Source: Edaphobacter aggregans DSM 19364 (lineage in GTDB: Bacteria > Acidobacteriota > Terriglobia > Terriglobales > Acidobacteriaceae). Taken from it: a stretch of 64,000 bases of DNA. The notes under the pieces were generated by a model. That model had not been told where the DNA came from, made no database searches, and saw only the letters and a list, made by a program, of their open reading frames with translations. Within the stretch, counting starts at the first letter, position 1. Each line of letters opens with the position of its first letter. Below are positions 45,942 through 54,241 of the stretch, one piece after another. Both the position numbers and the translations under genes were made by a program. The DNA lies in contig NZ_KN050789.1 in NCBI RefSeq assembly GCF_000745965.1, positions 62,001 through 126,000 on the forward strand, written 5' to 3'.

Positions 45942-46289
45942 TTAGCGGATGTGCGTGCCGTTATGCCACTGAACGTCGTTGGGGACGATGGTGATGGTCA
46001 GCGGGCCTTCGGCTCCTTCTTTGAGCAGGGGACCTTCGAACTTCTTCTGCTGATGCGCGGAGTCGGTGTAGATGAGCTTGAGCTTGCCCTCGCCGAGGAC
46101 TTTGAAGCGGTAGTGAAAGTCGGCGCCGGGAGCGAGGGACTGGGTTCCGAAGCTGGCGCTGGGGTATTCGACCTCGATGAGCTGGATGGGTTGCGGGGTG
46201 CGGTTCTGGATGGTGGCGGTGACGAAGGCGGAGTGGCAGGCGGTGAGGGCGAGTGTGGGAAGGAGAGCCAGGGTGCGGAGCAGACGCAT
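45942..46289 (-). CDS. Small predicted lipoprotein
   Basis: 115 aa. Signal peptide ends in lipobox LTAC with C18, so Lgt/LspA processing is expected. The mature part is a short beta-rich domain (FVTATIQNRTPQPIQLIEVEYPSASFG, LTITIVPNDVQWHNGTHIR). The family is not recognised. It is the upstream neighbour of the aldo/keto reductase, with the direct repeats between them. Confidence 0.75.
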   Translation of the reverse strand: MRLLRTLALLPTLALTACHSAFVTATIQNRTPQPIQLIEVEYPSASFGTQSLAPGADFHYRFKVLGEGKLKLIYTDSAHQQKKFEGPLLKEGAEGPLTITIVPNDVQWHNGTHIR

Positions 46290-46354
46290 ACAGGTTTTTA
46301 GGGTAGCAGGTGTGCGGATAGGAGCCGTTTTTGAAGCGCCGAGAGCGAACCGAA

Positions 46355-46497
46355 GATCCCATTCGGCTTCGCTCAGGGCAAGCTCTTCGACTTCGCGCTA
46401 CGCGCTTCGCTCAGGATGACAATTCCTTGGGGATGCGGAGAGTAGTGGCTAAGCTGACAAAATGCGGGGGTTCTTCGCCTTCGGCTCAGAATGACGG
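46355..46497. repeat. Cluster of dispersed CTTCGCTCAGGATGACA-type repeats
   Basis: Three related units in a row: 46355-46379 (GATCCCATTCGGCTTCGCTCAGGG), 46381-46421 (CTTCGACTTCGCGC...CTTCGCTCAGGATGACA) and 46462-46497 (GCGGGGGTTCTTCGCCTTCGGCTCAGAATGACGG). The same family is at 1097-1153 and a partial GCGGGGGTTCTT at about 40735. They lie in the 242-bp gap upstream of the lipoprotein gene. Confidence 0.6.
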
Positions 46498-46531
46498 TGC
46501 TTTGGGGCATGACGGTAGTTCTTGTGACACT

Positions 46532-47335
46532 TCAGGCACAGAGCGGGGACGTGCGTTCGAGGATGCGGGCGGTGAGGACGACTCCGGAGCGGTTGTCGTG
46601 GAGGGTGATGGGGAAGGCGAGGACGCTCCATGTGATGTTGAGCTCGCCGGTCTTGGGCAACGCGAGCAGGCCGCGGCGGGTGCGGTCGATGTAGGTCTCG
46701 CGGGTGAGGGCGACGGTGCGGAGGACGTCGCGCCAGTCGCGCATGAGGGTTGGCATCTCGTCGAAGACGCAGCGTCCGGGGAACCAGTCGCGGGGCTGGC
46801 CGAGGTACTCAGCGGCGGCGTCGTTGCAGTGCAGCCAGACGCCGTGATCGTCGAAGATCTGGACGAGCACGTCGGTGCCGAGGGCGAGCGAGATGCGGGA
46901 GTAGAAGAAGTCGCGTGCGTCAACGACGACGGGGGAGCCGCGGCGCTTGGCCTCGAGTGCGCTGAGGGCAGCGAGGAGATCGTCGACGGAGCTGTAGCCT
47001 TTGAGCAGGTGCATGTCCTCGGCGCCGCCGAAGTGCCGCTCGAGCGTGGCGGAGAGGATGATGATCGGGACGTGCGGGCGACGGCGGCGGAGGTCGGACG
47101 CGACCTCGGTGCCGAACTGCCCGGAACCGAGATGGTAGTCCAGCACGGCGATGTCGATGTTGTTGAAGACCTCGGTTGCCTCCTCGATGGTGGAGGCGGG
47201 GATGCAGTGGTAGCCGTGCTTGCGGAGGATGGCTGTGCGGAGATGCAGGTTGGCCGGTTCGTCGTCGAGAAGGAGGACGCGAACGCTCTGGGTCTCAGTG
47301 GACACACCACCGCCGCTGTCAGTTGGCTCGGACAT
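46532..47335 (-). CDS. Response regulator receiver domain with PAS-like C-terminus
   Basis: 267 aa. Residues 18-125 form a receiver domain: acidic pair D24/D25, phosphoacceptor D66 in AVLDYHLG and K112. Residues 150-265 form a PAS-type sensor (DVLVQIFDDHGVWLHCNDAAAEYLGQPRDWFPG). No DNA-binding or catalytic output domain is visible, so it may relay signals or serve as an input to a separate kinase. No sensor kinase lies beside it. Confidence 0.88.
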   Translation of the reverse strand: MSEPTDSGGGVSTETQSVRVLLLDDEPANLHLRTAILRKHGYHCIPASTIEEATEVFNNIDIAVLDYHLGSGQFGTEVASDLRRRRPHVPIIILSATLERHFGGAEDMHLLKGYSSVDDLLAALSALEAKRRGSPVVVDARDFFYSRISLALGTDVLVQIFDDHGVWLHCNDAAAEYLGQPRDWFPGRCVFDEMPTLMRDWRDVLRTVALTRETYIDRTRRGLLALPKTGELNITWSVLAFPITLHDNRSGVVLTARILERTSPLCA

Positions 47336-47414
47336 CGTTTAGGCAGTTGGATGCACACGCCGAGTGTAAGGTCACCGGTGGCGGGAGCCTAATTTTTTGT
47401 TTGGGATGGATTAT

Positions 47415-48410
47415 TTACTTTGTGGAGGCCTTGAGGCTGCGAAGCAGTTCGGGAAGGCGATTGACGAGGGCCACAGAGCGGAGCCACTGGCGGTTGTCGA
47501 TCGCGGGGTAGCCGCTAACGACCTTGCCGGGCTCGACGTCTCCGGGGATTCCACTCTGGGCGGTGGCGATGACGCCGTCGCCGACTGTGCAGTGGCCAGC
47601 GACGCCGACCTGCCCGGCGAGGATAACCCCTTTTCCGACCGTGGTTGAGCCGGCGAGGCCGACCTGGGCGCAGAGCAGGGTGTTCTCGCCGACGGTGGAG
47701 CCGTGGCCAACCTGGACGAGGTTGTCGATCTTGGCGCCGGAGCGGATCCGGGTCTCGCCGATGGAGGCGCGGTCGACGCAGGCGTTGGCCTGGACCTCGA
47801 CGTTATCTTCGAGGATGGCGGGGCCGGATTGCAAAATCTTGTACCAGCTTCCATCGGCTTGTTTTGCGAAGCCGAAGCCGTCGGCGCCGATGATGGCTCC
47901 GTTCTGAAGGACAATGTTGTCGCCGAGTTGGCAGTACTCGCGGACAACGGCGTGGGCGTGGGCGAAGAAGTTATCGCCGGCGCGGACGTGGGGATAAAGC
48001 ACGACGTGGGGGAGGATGACGGCGTGATCGCCGAGGGTGACGTGGTCGCCTATCACAGCGTAAGCGCCGATGTGTGGGTCGGCACCGAGCCTGGCTGTGG
48101 GGGCGATGACGGCGGTGGGATGGATGCCGGGGGCGTAGGCAGGAGGCTGATAAAAAAGCTCGATGGCGTGGGCGAAGGCGAGGTAGGGGTTTTCGATCCG
48201 GAGAGTGGCGGCGGAGATCTCAGGGAATGCGGGCTCGACGAGGACGGCGGCGGCCTGGGTGGTTCGAGCGAGGGAGGCATACTTCGGGTTGGCGACGAAG
48301 GTCAGCTCGCCGGGGCCCGCGGTCTCGATGGCGGCGACTCCCGTGATGGCGGCGGCGGGGTCGCCCTGGAGGGTGGCTCCGAGATGATGGGCTAGATCGG
48401 CGAGCTTCAT
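47415..48410 (-). CDS. lpxD: UDP-3-O-acylglucosamine N-acyltransferase
   Basis: 331 aa. N-terminal uridine-binding domain to about residue 95, then a left-handed beta helix of hexapeptide repeats (ITGVAA..., VIAPTARLGADPHIGAYAVIGDHVTLG). The catalytic His is H236 in DNLVQVGHG and the FGFA substrate motif is ADGFGFA. It adds the second 3-hydroxyacyl chain in lipid A synthesis. Other lpx genes are not in the window, so it is a single-gene locus here. Confidence 0.94.
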   Translation of the reverse strand: MKLADLAHHLGATLQGDPAAAITGVAAIETAGPGELTFVANPKYASLARTTQAAAVLVEPAFPEISAATLRIENPYLAFAHAIELFYQPPAYAPGIHPTAVIAPTARLGADPHIGAYAVIGDHVTLGDHAVILPHVVLYPHVRAGDNFFAHAHAVVREYCQLGDNIVLQNGAIIGADGFGFAKQADGSWYKILQSGPAILEDNVEVQANACVDRASIGETRIRSGAKIDNLVQVGHGSTVGENTLLCAQVGLAGSTTVGKGVILAGQVGVAGHCTVGDGVIATAQSGIPGDVEPGKVVSGYPAIDNRQWLRSVALVNRLPELLRSLKASTK

Positions 48411-48455
48411 GGAGCAGATTTTATAGGAGCAGAGGAAGTTGCTGGTTGCAGGTTG

Positions 48456-49031
48456 TTAGTTGGGCTTTGCGTTTGGAGGCAGGGTACGGAAGAGGTCTTC
48501 CTGGAGGGAGGGAACTGAGGCGGCGGGGGCGGGCTTCTTGCGGGAGGGGGTGGTGATAACGGCGAGGAGCTGCAGTTCGGAGATGGCGGCGCGGGGGATG
48601 TAGATGCGCTGGGTGTTGGAGCGGATGTCGGGCGGGATCAGGAAGAGGCCGGCATCGTTGAGGATGTCGTCGACGAGGGTGATGTCGAGGGGAGCGAGAC
48701 CTTCGAAGAGTTCGGGCTCGGCGGAGGGGCTGGATTGGCCTCGGAAGGTGAGGCGGAGCCAGAGGCCTTCGGTTCGGGGGCGGGCGAGGAAGGTGCGGCG
48801 GGTGAGGCGTTCGGGGTTTGCCGGATCGTTGAGGTTGAAGTCGCGGACGTAGCAGATGTGCTTGATTTCAGAGAGAGGGATTGAGACGACCCGGCCGGAG
48901 AGGTCGAGCAGGTCGACGACGCGATCCTTTTCGGAGGCGCGGGTGCGGACGAAGCCGGAGAGGGGCAGGTAGCCAGGGAGGGTGTCTCCCAGGAAGCGGC
49001 GGACGATGACCTTTTTGTGCGCCGAAGACAT
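48456..49031 (-). CDS. Conserved unknown protein (two beta-barrel-like halves)
   Basis: 191 aa from the ATG at 49031 behind GAAGGAG; a further upstream frame is not supported. Two halves: residues 1-110 (HKKVIVRRFLGDTLPGYLPLSGFV, VVDLLDLSGRVVSIPLSEIKHICYV) look like PilZ- or Sm-like strands, and the rest ends in a Pro-rich tail. No catalytic motif. Cytoplasmic. I do not recognise the family. It is divergent from the CCA-like gene at 49247. Confidence 0.7.
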   Translation of the reverse strand: MSSAHKKVIVRRFLGDTLPGYLPLSGFVRTRASEKDRVVDLLDLSGRVVSIPLSEIKHICYVRDFNLNDPANPERLTRRTFLARPRTEGLWLRLTFRGQSSPSAEPELFEGLAPLDITLVDDILNDAGLFLIPPDIRSNTQRIYIPRAAISELQLLAVITTPSRKKPAPAASVPSLQEDLFRTLPPNAKPN

Positions 49032-49246
49032 GGTTCTTCCGTGCTCCTTCGGGCGGATTGTCGCACGCCATGAGGGCGGCGAAGAGGAAAAGCTGCGTCC
49101 AGAGTAGTCAATTTGCCAACGCTGTGTTACATTCAGCTTTTGTGTCCCATTGGGATGCGTTTCTAAACGACTGATTCCCCGCAGCTTATGCTGAGCGAGC
49201 CGGGCGGGAGGACGTTTAAGACCGGCTTGGAGCGATTGCAACAGGT

Positions 49247-51037
49247 ATGGCCGATTACATCTATCTTCTGGAACACCGACTCTCCGAGGCTCAGCAGTCT
49301 GCGCTCAAGAAAGTACGTGATATAGCTGGCTCAAAAGGGCTTACCAGCTTCCTGGTGGGCGGAGCGGTGCGCGATCTGACGAGCGGCTCCCCGGTACGGG
49401 ACCTGGATGTAGTGGTTCAGGGAAATGCTCTTAAGCTAAAGAAAGATATAGAAAAATCTGGCGGCAAGATATCCGGTGAGTCGGAGGCGACGCAGTCGTT
49501 TTTTGTGCTGTTTCCGGGCGGCGTCCGGATGGAGATCGGGAGCACGCTCTCGGCCAGTTATCCGAAGCCGGGCAAGCCGGTGTACAAGCCGGCGACCATC
49601 CTGGATGACCTGCGGCGGAGGGACTTTACCGCCAATGCGATGGCGCTGTCGCTGAACCAGGGGTCGTACGGGCTGCTGATGGATCCGCTGAACGGGGTCG
49701 CCGATATCGAGAACCGGGAGCTCCGGCTGGTGAGCAACTACGGGTTCATCGAGGACCCGGTCCGGATGATCCGGGCGGTGCGGTTTATGGCCCGGCTGGG
49801 CTGGCAGATGGACGAGCGGACGCGCAGCCGTTACGAGACGGGCAAGGAAGAGGGGTACATCTCGGCGATGCCGGCGGCTCAGCACGGCTACGAGACCGAG
49901 GAGATCTTCTACGAGGAGGATCCCCTGCGGGTGCTGAAACGCCTCGAGGCCGAGGGCTGGATGAAGCATCTGAATCCTCTGGTGTCCTCGAGCAAGGCGA
50001 ACGTTGCCGAGCTGGACAAGCTGCGCGAGGCGCAGATCCAGCTGCAGATTCATGGCATCCACGCCGACGCGACGGCGGCGAACTTCCCGCTGCTGACGGC
50101 GAAGATGGCTCCGAAGGACGCGACGGCTCTGAAGAAGAGCTTCGCGCGCCAGGGATTTGTGGACGAGATCGAGGCGCTGGAGGCAGAGGGCAAGGCGTTT
50201 GCCGCGCAGCTTTCGAGCAAGGAGGCGGCGGCGCCGTCGCAGGCCTGGAAGCTGCTGCACTCGGCACGTCCGGAGGCTGTGCTGTGGGTGGCGCACCATG
50301 TGAAGTCTGCCGGGGTGCAGAACAAGCTGAAGAGTTTCTATACCGATTGGCCGCAGGCGCGGCAGAGGATTCCGTATGCCCTGATGCAGGAGATGCGGAT
50401 CACTCCGGAGCTTCCAGAGTACGACGAGCTGATGGAGAAGCTGTTCTTTGAGCTGATGGACGGCAAGCTGAGCACGGTCGAGCAGCAGAAGGCGTTTCTT
50501 GAGCCCTACTCGCCGCCAGCGCCGCCCCCGCCAGTGCATCTGCGGCGCGCTCGCGCGGCTCGGAAGGAGGCCAAACCGTCGAAGGCCCGCAAGAAGGCCG
50601 CGGCTGCCGAAGGGGAGAGCGAGGAGACGAGTGCGGCCGAAGCGACGCAGCCGGCCGAGAAGGCTGCTCCATCGGCGGCAGCGGCGAAGAAGGCAGCGCC
50701 AGCGAAGGCTGCTGCTCCGGTGAAGTCTGCGGTGCTGGCGAAGAAGGCTGCTGCACCGGTGAAGGCTGCCGCACCGGTCAAGAAAGCTCCTGTTCCTGCG
50801 AAGAAGGCGGCGCCGCCGGCAAAGAAGGCTCCTGCGAAGAAGGCGGTCGTGACGGCTGCCCCGAAGAAGGTCGTGGCAAAGAAGGCTGCTGCTCCGGCAA
50901 AGAAATCTGCTCCGGTGAAGAAGGCCGTGGCAGCGAAGAAGCCGGTGGTGAAGAAGGCTGCGCCAGCGAAGAAGGCTCCGCCGAAGAAGGTTGCAGCGAA
51001 GAAGGCTCCTGCCAAGGTGGCCAAGAAGAAACGGTAG
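49247..51037 (+). CDS. CCA-adding/poly(A) polymerase-type nucleotidyltransferase with histone-H1-like tail
   Basis: 596 aa. Residues 1-420 form a class II nucleotidyltransferase: FLVGGAVRDL then D52-x-D54 (SPVRDLDVV), the flexible RRRDFTANAMALS motif and a helical body. Residues 421-596 are Pro then Lys/Ala-rich (KKAAPAKAAAPVK-type repeats), like bacterial H1-like tails, and the fusion stays in frame. The enzyme could add CCA to tRNA or A-tails; the tail would bind nucleic acid. A hairpin terminator follows. A weak ribosome-binding site precedes the ATG. Confidence 0.9.
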   Translation: MADYIYLLEHRLSEAQQSALKKVRDIAGSKGLTSFLVGGAVRDLTSGSPVRDLDVVVQGNALKLKKDIEKSGGKISGESEATQSFFVLFPGGVRMEIGSTLSASYPKPGKPVYKPATILDDLRRRDFTANAMALSLNQGSYGLLMDPLNGVADIENRELRLVSNYGFIEDPVRMIRAVRFMARLGWQMDERTRSRYETGKEEGYISAMPAAQHGYETEEIFYEEDPLRVLKRLEAEGWMKHLNPLVSSSKANVAELDKLREAQIQLQIHGIHADATAANFPLLTAKMAPKDATALKKSFARQGFVDEIEALEAEGKAFAAQLSSKEAAAPSQAWKLLHSARPEAVLWVAHHVKSAGVQNKLKSFYTDWPQARQRIPYALMQEMRITPELPEYDELMEKLFFELMDGKLSTVEQQKAFLEPYSPPAPPPPVHLRRARAARKEAKPSKARKKAAAAEGESEETSAAEATQPAEKAAPSAAAAKKAAPAKAAAPVKSAVLAKKAAAPVKAAAPVKKAPVPAKKAAPPAKKAPAKKAVVTAAPKKVVAKKAAAPAKKSAPVKKAVAAKKPVVKKAAPAKKAPPKKVAAKKAPAKVAKKKR

Positions 51038-51059
51038 AGAGTCGGGATACGAGGTGGTA

Positions 51060-51090
51060 CTGAAGGCCCGCAGGCGCTGCGGGCCTTCAG
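51060..51090. terminator. Terminator hairpin after the CCA-like gene
   Basis: Perfect 14-bp stem CTGAAGGCCCGCAG / CTGCGGGCCTTCAG with a 3-nt loop GCG, followed by CTATTTG. The plus gene ends 22 bp before it and the converging minus gene stops directly beside it. Confidence 0.85.
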
Positions 51091-51360
51091 CTATTTGTTG
51101 CGGTAGCTGCGGAGGATAGTGAGGACGGCTAGCACGAGCAGGCCGACGGAGCTTAGGGTGAGTCCCCACTCGCTGAGCGTGGTTACCGGGCTGTACCAGT
51201 TGGGCAGGTCGGGACCCTTGAGACGCAGCCAGTTCATGGTCAGGGCGACCATGCTGATCGAAGCCACCAGCGAAGCGACGAAGACGGAGGCTGTGAGGAA
51301 CCACAGAAGCTTGAGGCTGGGGCCGGTGGGCGGATGCGGGTTGTGTTCAGGCAGGGGCAT
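51091..51360 (-). CDS. Small two-helix membrane protein of the cytochrome oxidase cluster
   Basis: 89 aa from the ATG at 51360. Two membrane helices: LLWFLTASVFVASLVASISMVAL and LTLSSVGLLVLAVLTILRS, with a 20-residue periplasmic loop. No known domain. It is the last gene of the ctaC-ctaD-ctaE group on the minus strand, so it is probably an oxidase accessory or supernumerary subunit, which is inference from position. Confidence 0.72.
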   Translation of the reverse strand: MPLPEHNPHPPTGPSLKLLWFLTASVFVASLVASISMVALTMNWLRLKGPDLPNWYSPVTTLSEWGLTLSSVGLLVLAVLTILRSYRNK

Positions 51361-51410
51361 CTCTCGTTTTCGAGGATGAGTGTACCGCAGCGAAGCGGTG
51401 ACGTTTCGAG

Positions 51411-51620
51411 CTAGCGGTTGCGGCGTAGCAGGGTGACGGTTGTGACGAAGAGTCCTCCGGCGCTGAGGGTGAGCAGAAGGATGGCGTGGCGGTAGGCACG
51501 CTGGGTGGAGGGCGGGGTTCCGGCGGTGTTGTCTCGGCACTGAGCACAGCCCTGAGCGCGGGCCGGGCTGGGGAGCGCGAGGGCTGTGGCGAGCAGGAGC
51601 GCGGGGGCGAGGCGTTTCAT
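51411..51620 (-). CDS. Small exported CxxC membrane protein of the cytochrome oxidase cluster
   Basis: 69 aa from the ATG at 51620. A signal peptide (LLLATALALPSPARAQG), a C-x-x-C pair (GCAQCRDNTAG) and one C-terminal helix (HAILLLTLSAGGLFVTTVTLL) give a small membrane-anchored protein with the Cys pair outside. Positioned 7 bp after the oxidase subunit III gene. The CxxC could bind copper or haem or serve in redox chemistry; unproven. Confidence 0.72.
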   Translation of the reverse strand: MKRLAPALLLATALALPSPARAQGCAQCRDNTAGTPPSTQRAYRHAILLLTLSAGGLFVTTVTLLRRNR

Positions 51621-51627
51621 CGCAGGC

Positions 51628-52404
51628 TTACTGGAAGAAGGCCAGCAGGATGAAGAGGAAGACCCAGAACATCCCCATGGCGTGCCAGTACCAGGCGGTG
51701 CAGTCGACCAGAATCTGGCGGGTTTCGAGCAGGCGCGAGGCATAGAGGCCGGTGAGCGAGGCCGCGAGGGCTGCGATTCCGAGGAAGAGGTGGGCGGCGT
51801 GGGTGTAGGTGATCAGGTAGAAGAAGTGACTGGAGGGGTTGGAGCGGAAGAAGACGTGCTGCAGGGCGAGTTGCTTCCATGCCATCCACTGCCCGGTGAG
51901 GAAGACGAGCCCGAGGGCCGTGGTGGCGGTGAGCCAGGGCAGGGCGCGACGGGTGATCGGCTTGCCCAGGCCGAGCCACTCGTCCATGACGTCGTTTTCG
52001 ACGAACATGGTGCGGCGCGCGATCTCCATCGTGACGGAGCTGACAAGGAGGACGGCGGTGTTGATCCAGAGGATGGGCGGGATGTTGGTGGGAAACCACT
52101 CGCTGACATAACGGTTGTAGGCGTCGATGTGGTGTGTGCCCTGGGCGACGAAGAAGGCGCTGACGATGGCGATGAAGAACATCAGGTCGCCGGCGAGGCC
52201 GAAGAAGAGTCCGAGGCGGGCGCGGCCTAGCTTTTCGCGCGGACCGCGGCGACCCTGGGGCTTGTCGTTCCAGTTGTCGTTATCGCCGCCTCCGCCGCCG
52301 GTGCGCTTGTCGGTTGGTGGACGGCGTCCATGGCCACTGTCGTGGTCGTCGGGCCGGCGCTTCTTCTCCCGCTCGGTGTTGATGGGGGTGATAGTCGATG
52401 GCAT
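51628..52404 (-). CDS. Cytochrome c oxidase subunit III
   Basis: 258 aa. A charged, Gly-rich N-terminus (about 60 residues) precedes five or six membrane helices (LGLFFGLAGDLMFFIAIVSAFF, AVLLVSSVTMEIARR, HFFYLITYTHAAHLFLGI) ending in ILVDCTAWYWHAMGMFWVFLFILLAFF, the family's C-terminal helix. It stabilises subunit I at the inner membrane. It follows ctaD (35-bp gap). Confidence 0.93.
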   Translation of the reverse strand: MPSTITPINTEREKKRRPDDHDSGHGRRPPTDKRTGGGGGDNDNWNDKPQGRRGPREKLGRARLGLFFGLAGDLMFFIAIVSAFFVAQGTHHIDAYNRYVSEWFPTNIPPILWINTAVLLVSSVTMEIARRTMFVENDVMDEWLGLGKPITRRALPWLTATTALGLVFLTGQWMAWKQLALQHVFFRSNPSSHFFYLITYTHAAHLFLGIAALAASLTGLYASRLLETRQILVDCTAWYWHAMGMFWVFLFILLAFFQ

Positions 52405-52438
52405 GGGCGGCCTCGCTCACGGACGCGCTACAGACAGC

Positions 52439-54241
52439 TTACTCCGGTTTGATGTTCGTGGCAGCGTCCTCGCTCCACTGAGGCAGAAAGGATACCTCAC
52501 CGGAGGGGGAGCTTTGGTATTCGCATGGCTGACGATAGACGGCGATTGTTTCGTCAGATGCAGATGCTGCGGCTTCGGGATGTAAAGCGGGGTGCCATTC
52601 GAGGGTCGTGGCCTGCCAGGGGTTCGGCGGAGCGATGGCGCCTCGGCGGAGGCTTCGCGCCAGATTGACGAGAAAGAGGAGCTGGGCGGAGGCCAGGAAG
52701 ATCGCCGCGTAGGTGATGTGGCGGTTGAGAGGAACGGTGGCAGCGAGCATGCGTCCGGCGGCGTTGGGGATGCCCATGAGCTGGGCGTAGTGGCGTGGCT
52801 CGCCGGCGAGACCGGTGAAGTGCATGGGCAGGAAGGTCGCGTAGGCGCCGAGGAGCGTGAGCCAGAAGTGCCACCGTCCGAGGCGCTCGGAGAGGAGGCG
52901 TCCGGGTCGTCCCGGCGCGGCGGTGAGGAGGGGGAACCAGTAGTAAGCGGCGGCGAAGAGGCCGAAGACTCCGGCCATGGCCATGATGAGGTGGAAGTGC
53001 GCGACGACGAACATGGTGTTGTGCAGGTACTCGTCGAGGATGGGCTGGGCGAGGACGGGGCCGGTGAGGCCTCCGGTGATGAAGAGCGAGACGAAGCCGA
53101 GGGAGAAGAGCATCGCTGTGGTGTAGCGCGGGCGCGAGCGCCAGGTGGTGGCGGTCCAGCTGAGGATCTTGGCCGAGGCGGGCAGCGCGATGGCGATAGT
53201 GGTAACGGAGAACGCCGTGCTGGCGAAGGGGTTCAGCCCGGCGACGAACATGTGGTGTCCCCAGAGCAGGATTCCGAGGAAGCCGATCATGAGCGTCGTG
53301 GCGATCATCAGTCGATAGCCGAAGACGCGCCGGTGGCTGAAGTTGGCTAGCACCATGGAGGTAAGGCCCATGCCAGGCAGGATGGCGATGTAGACCTCGG
53401 GATGCCCGAAGAACCAGAACAGATGCAGCCAGAGGAGCGGGGAGCCATTGCCGGGGCCCCCGCCGGAGTGGAGGACTCCGTTGACCAGATTGCCGGTGGG
53501 GAGGAAGAAGCTGGTTCCGGCGTGGCGGTCGCAGAAGAGCAGCAGCAGCGCGGCGAGCAGCACCGAGAAGGCGATGATGCTGAGCAGCGCGGCGGTGAAC
53601 CATCCCCAGACGGTGAGGGGGAGGCGATCCCAGGTCATGCCCTCGCAGCGCAGGCGAACGATGGTGACGAGGGTGTTGATGGAGCTCATGGTCGAGGCGA
53701 TGGCGAAGAGCGCGATCGAGACCAGCCAGAGGTCCATGCCGAGCGCCTGTCCGGGGCCAGCGGAGGCGACGGCGCTCAGAGGTGGGTAGGCGGTCCAGCC
53801 GGAGATTGCGGTGCCTCCGGGGACGAAGGGCGAGGCGACGAGCACGAGGAGCGCGAGCGCGGTGAGCCAGAAGCCTGCGGCGTTCAGGCGAGGGAAGGCC
53901 ATGTGGCGCGTGCCGATCTGCGCCGGAAGGATGAGGTTGCCGAAGCCGGACTGCGGCGCGGTCGTTAGCACGAAGAAGAGCATGATGGTGCCGTGCAGGG
54001 TGACGATGGCGAGGTAGTCTTCGGGCCGTATGGGTGGGTTGCGGAAGAGGTCCGGCCAGACGAGGTGAATGCGCATGAGCAGCGAGAGCAGCGTGCCGAG
54101 TGTGACGGCGATGAGCGCGAGCCCGAGGTACTGACGGCCGATGGTGCGATGGTCCAAAAAGCAAGGAGTAGGGGGTAGGGAGTAGGGAGTAGGGTCCTGC
54201 TTAGGCGACTTCGGGTTCGATGACTTTGGGTTAGGGGTCAT
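52439..54241 (-). CDS. ctaD: Cytochrome c oxidase subunit I
   Basis: 600 aa, twelve membrane helices. Low-spin haem His in TLHGTIMLFF, high-spin/Cu site in FFGHPEVYIAILPG (with E and the cross-linked Y), HH of WGHHMF and FHLIM of VVAHFHLIMAMAG. These show an aa3-type haem-copper oxidase using cytochrome c. The start overlaps the ctaC stop by 4 bp (ATGA). The first 30 residues are low complexity (KSSNPKSPKQDPTPYSLP) because a GGGAGTA array is read through the coding strand. Confidence 0.96.
   Translation of the reverse strand: MTPNPKSSNPKSPKQDPTPYSLPPTPCFLDHRTIGRQYLGLALIAVTLGTLLSLLMRIHLVWPDLFRNPPIRPEDYLAIVTLHGTIMLFFVLTTAPQSGFGNLILPAQIGTRHMAFPRLNAAGFWLTALALLVLVASPFVPGGTAISGWTAYPPLSAVASAGPGQALGMDLWLVSIALFAIASTMSSINTLVTIVRLRCEGMTWDRLPLTVWGWFTAALLSIIAFSVLLAALLLLFCDRHAGTSFFLPTGNLVNGVLHSGGGPGNGSPLLWLHLFWFFGHPEVYIAILPGMGLTSMVLANFSHRRVFGYRLMIATTLMIGFLGILLWGHHMFVAGLNPFASTAFSVTTIAIALPASAKILSWTATTWRSRPRYTTAMLFSLGFVSLFITGGLTGPVLAQPILDEYLHNTMFVVAHFHLIMAMAGVFGLFAAAYYWFPLLTAAPGRPGRLLSERLGRWHFWLTLLGAYATFLPMHFTGLAGEPRHYAQLMGIPNAAGRMLAATVPLNRHITYAAIFLASAQLLFLVNLARSLRRGAIAPPNPWQATTLEWHPALHPEAAASASDETIAVYRQPCEYQSSPSGEVSFLPQWSEDAATNIKPE
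54165..54194 (+). repeat. Second GGGAGTA array (G-quadruplex type) inside ctaD
   Basis: The plus strand carries four GGG-or-longer tracts spaced by 2-4 bases (GGGGG, GGG, GGG, GGG). It encodes residues about 16-25 of subunit I on the other strand, near the ctaC/ctaD junction. Same unit as at 28488-28515. Confidence 0.6.

Noticed and set aside
50500..51037. Lys/Ala-rich stretch as a separate histone-H1-like gene
   Set aside because: It is continuous and in frame with the nucleotidyltransferase, with no own ATG plus ribosome-binding site.
49436..51304. Minus-strand 622-codon Arg/Leu-rich frame over the polymerase gene
   Set aside because: Antisense to a gene with clear catalytic motifs; no domain, and no ribosome-binding site.
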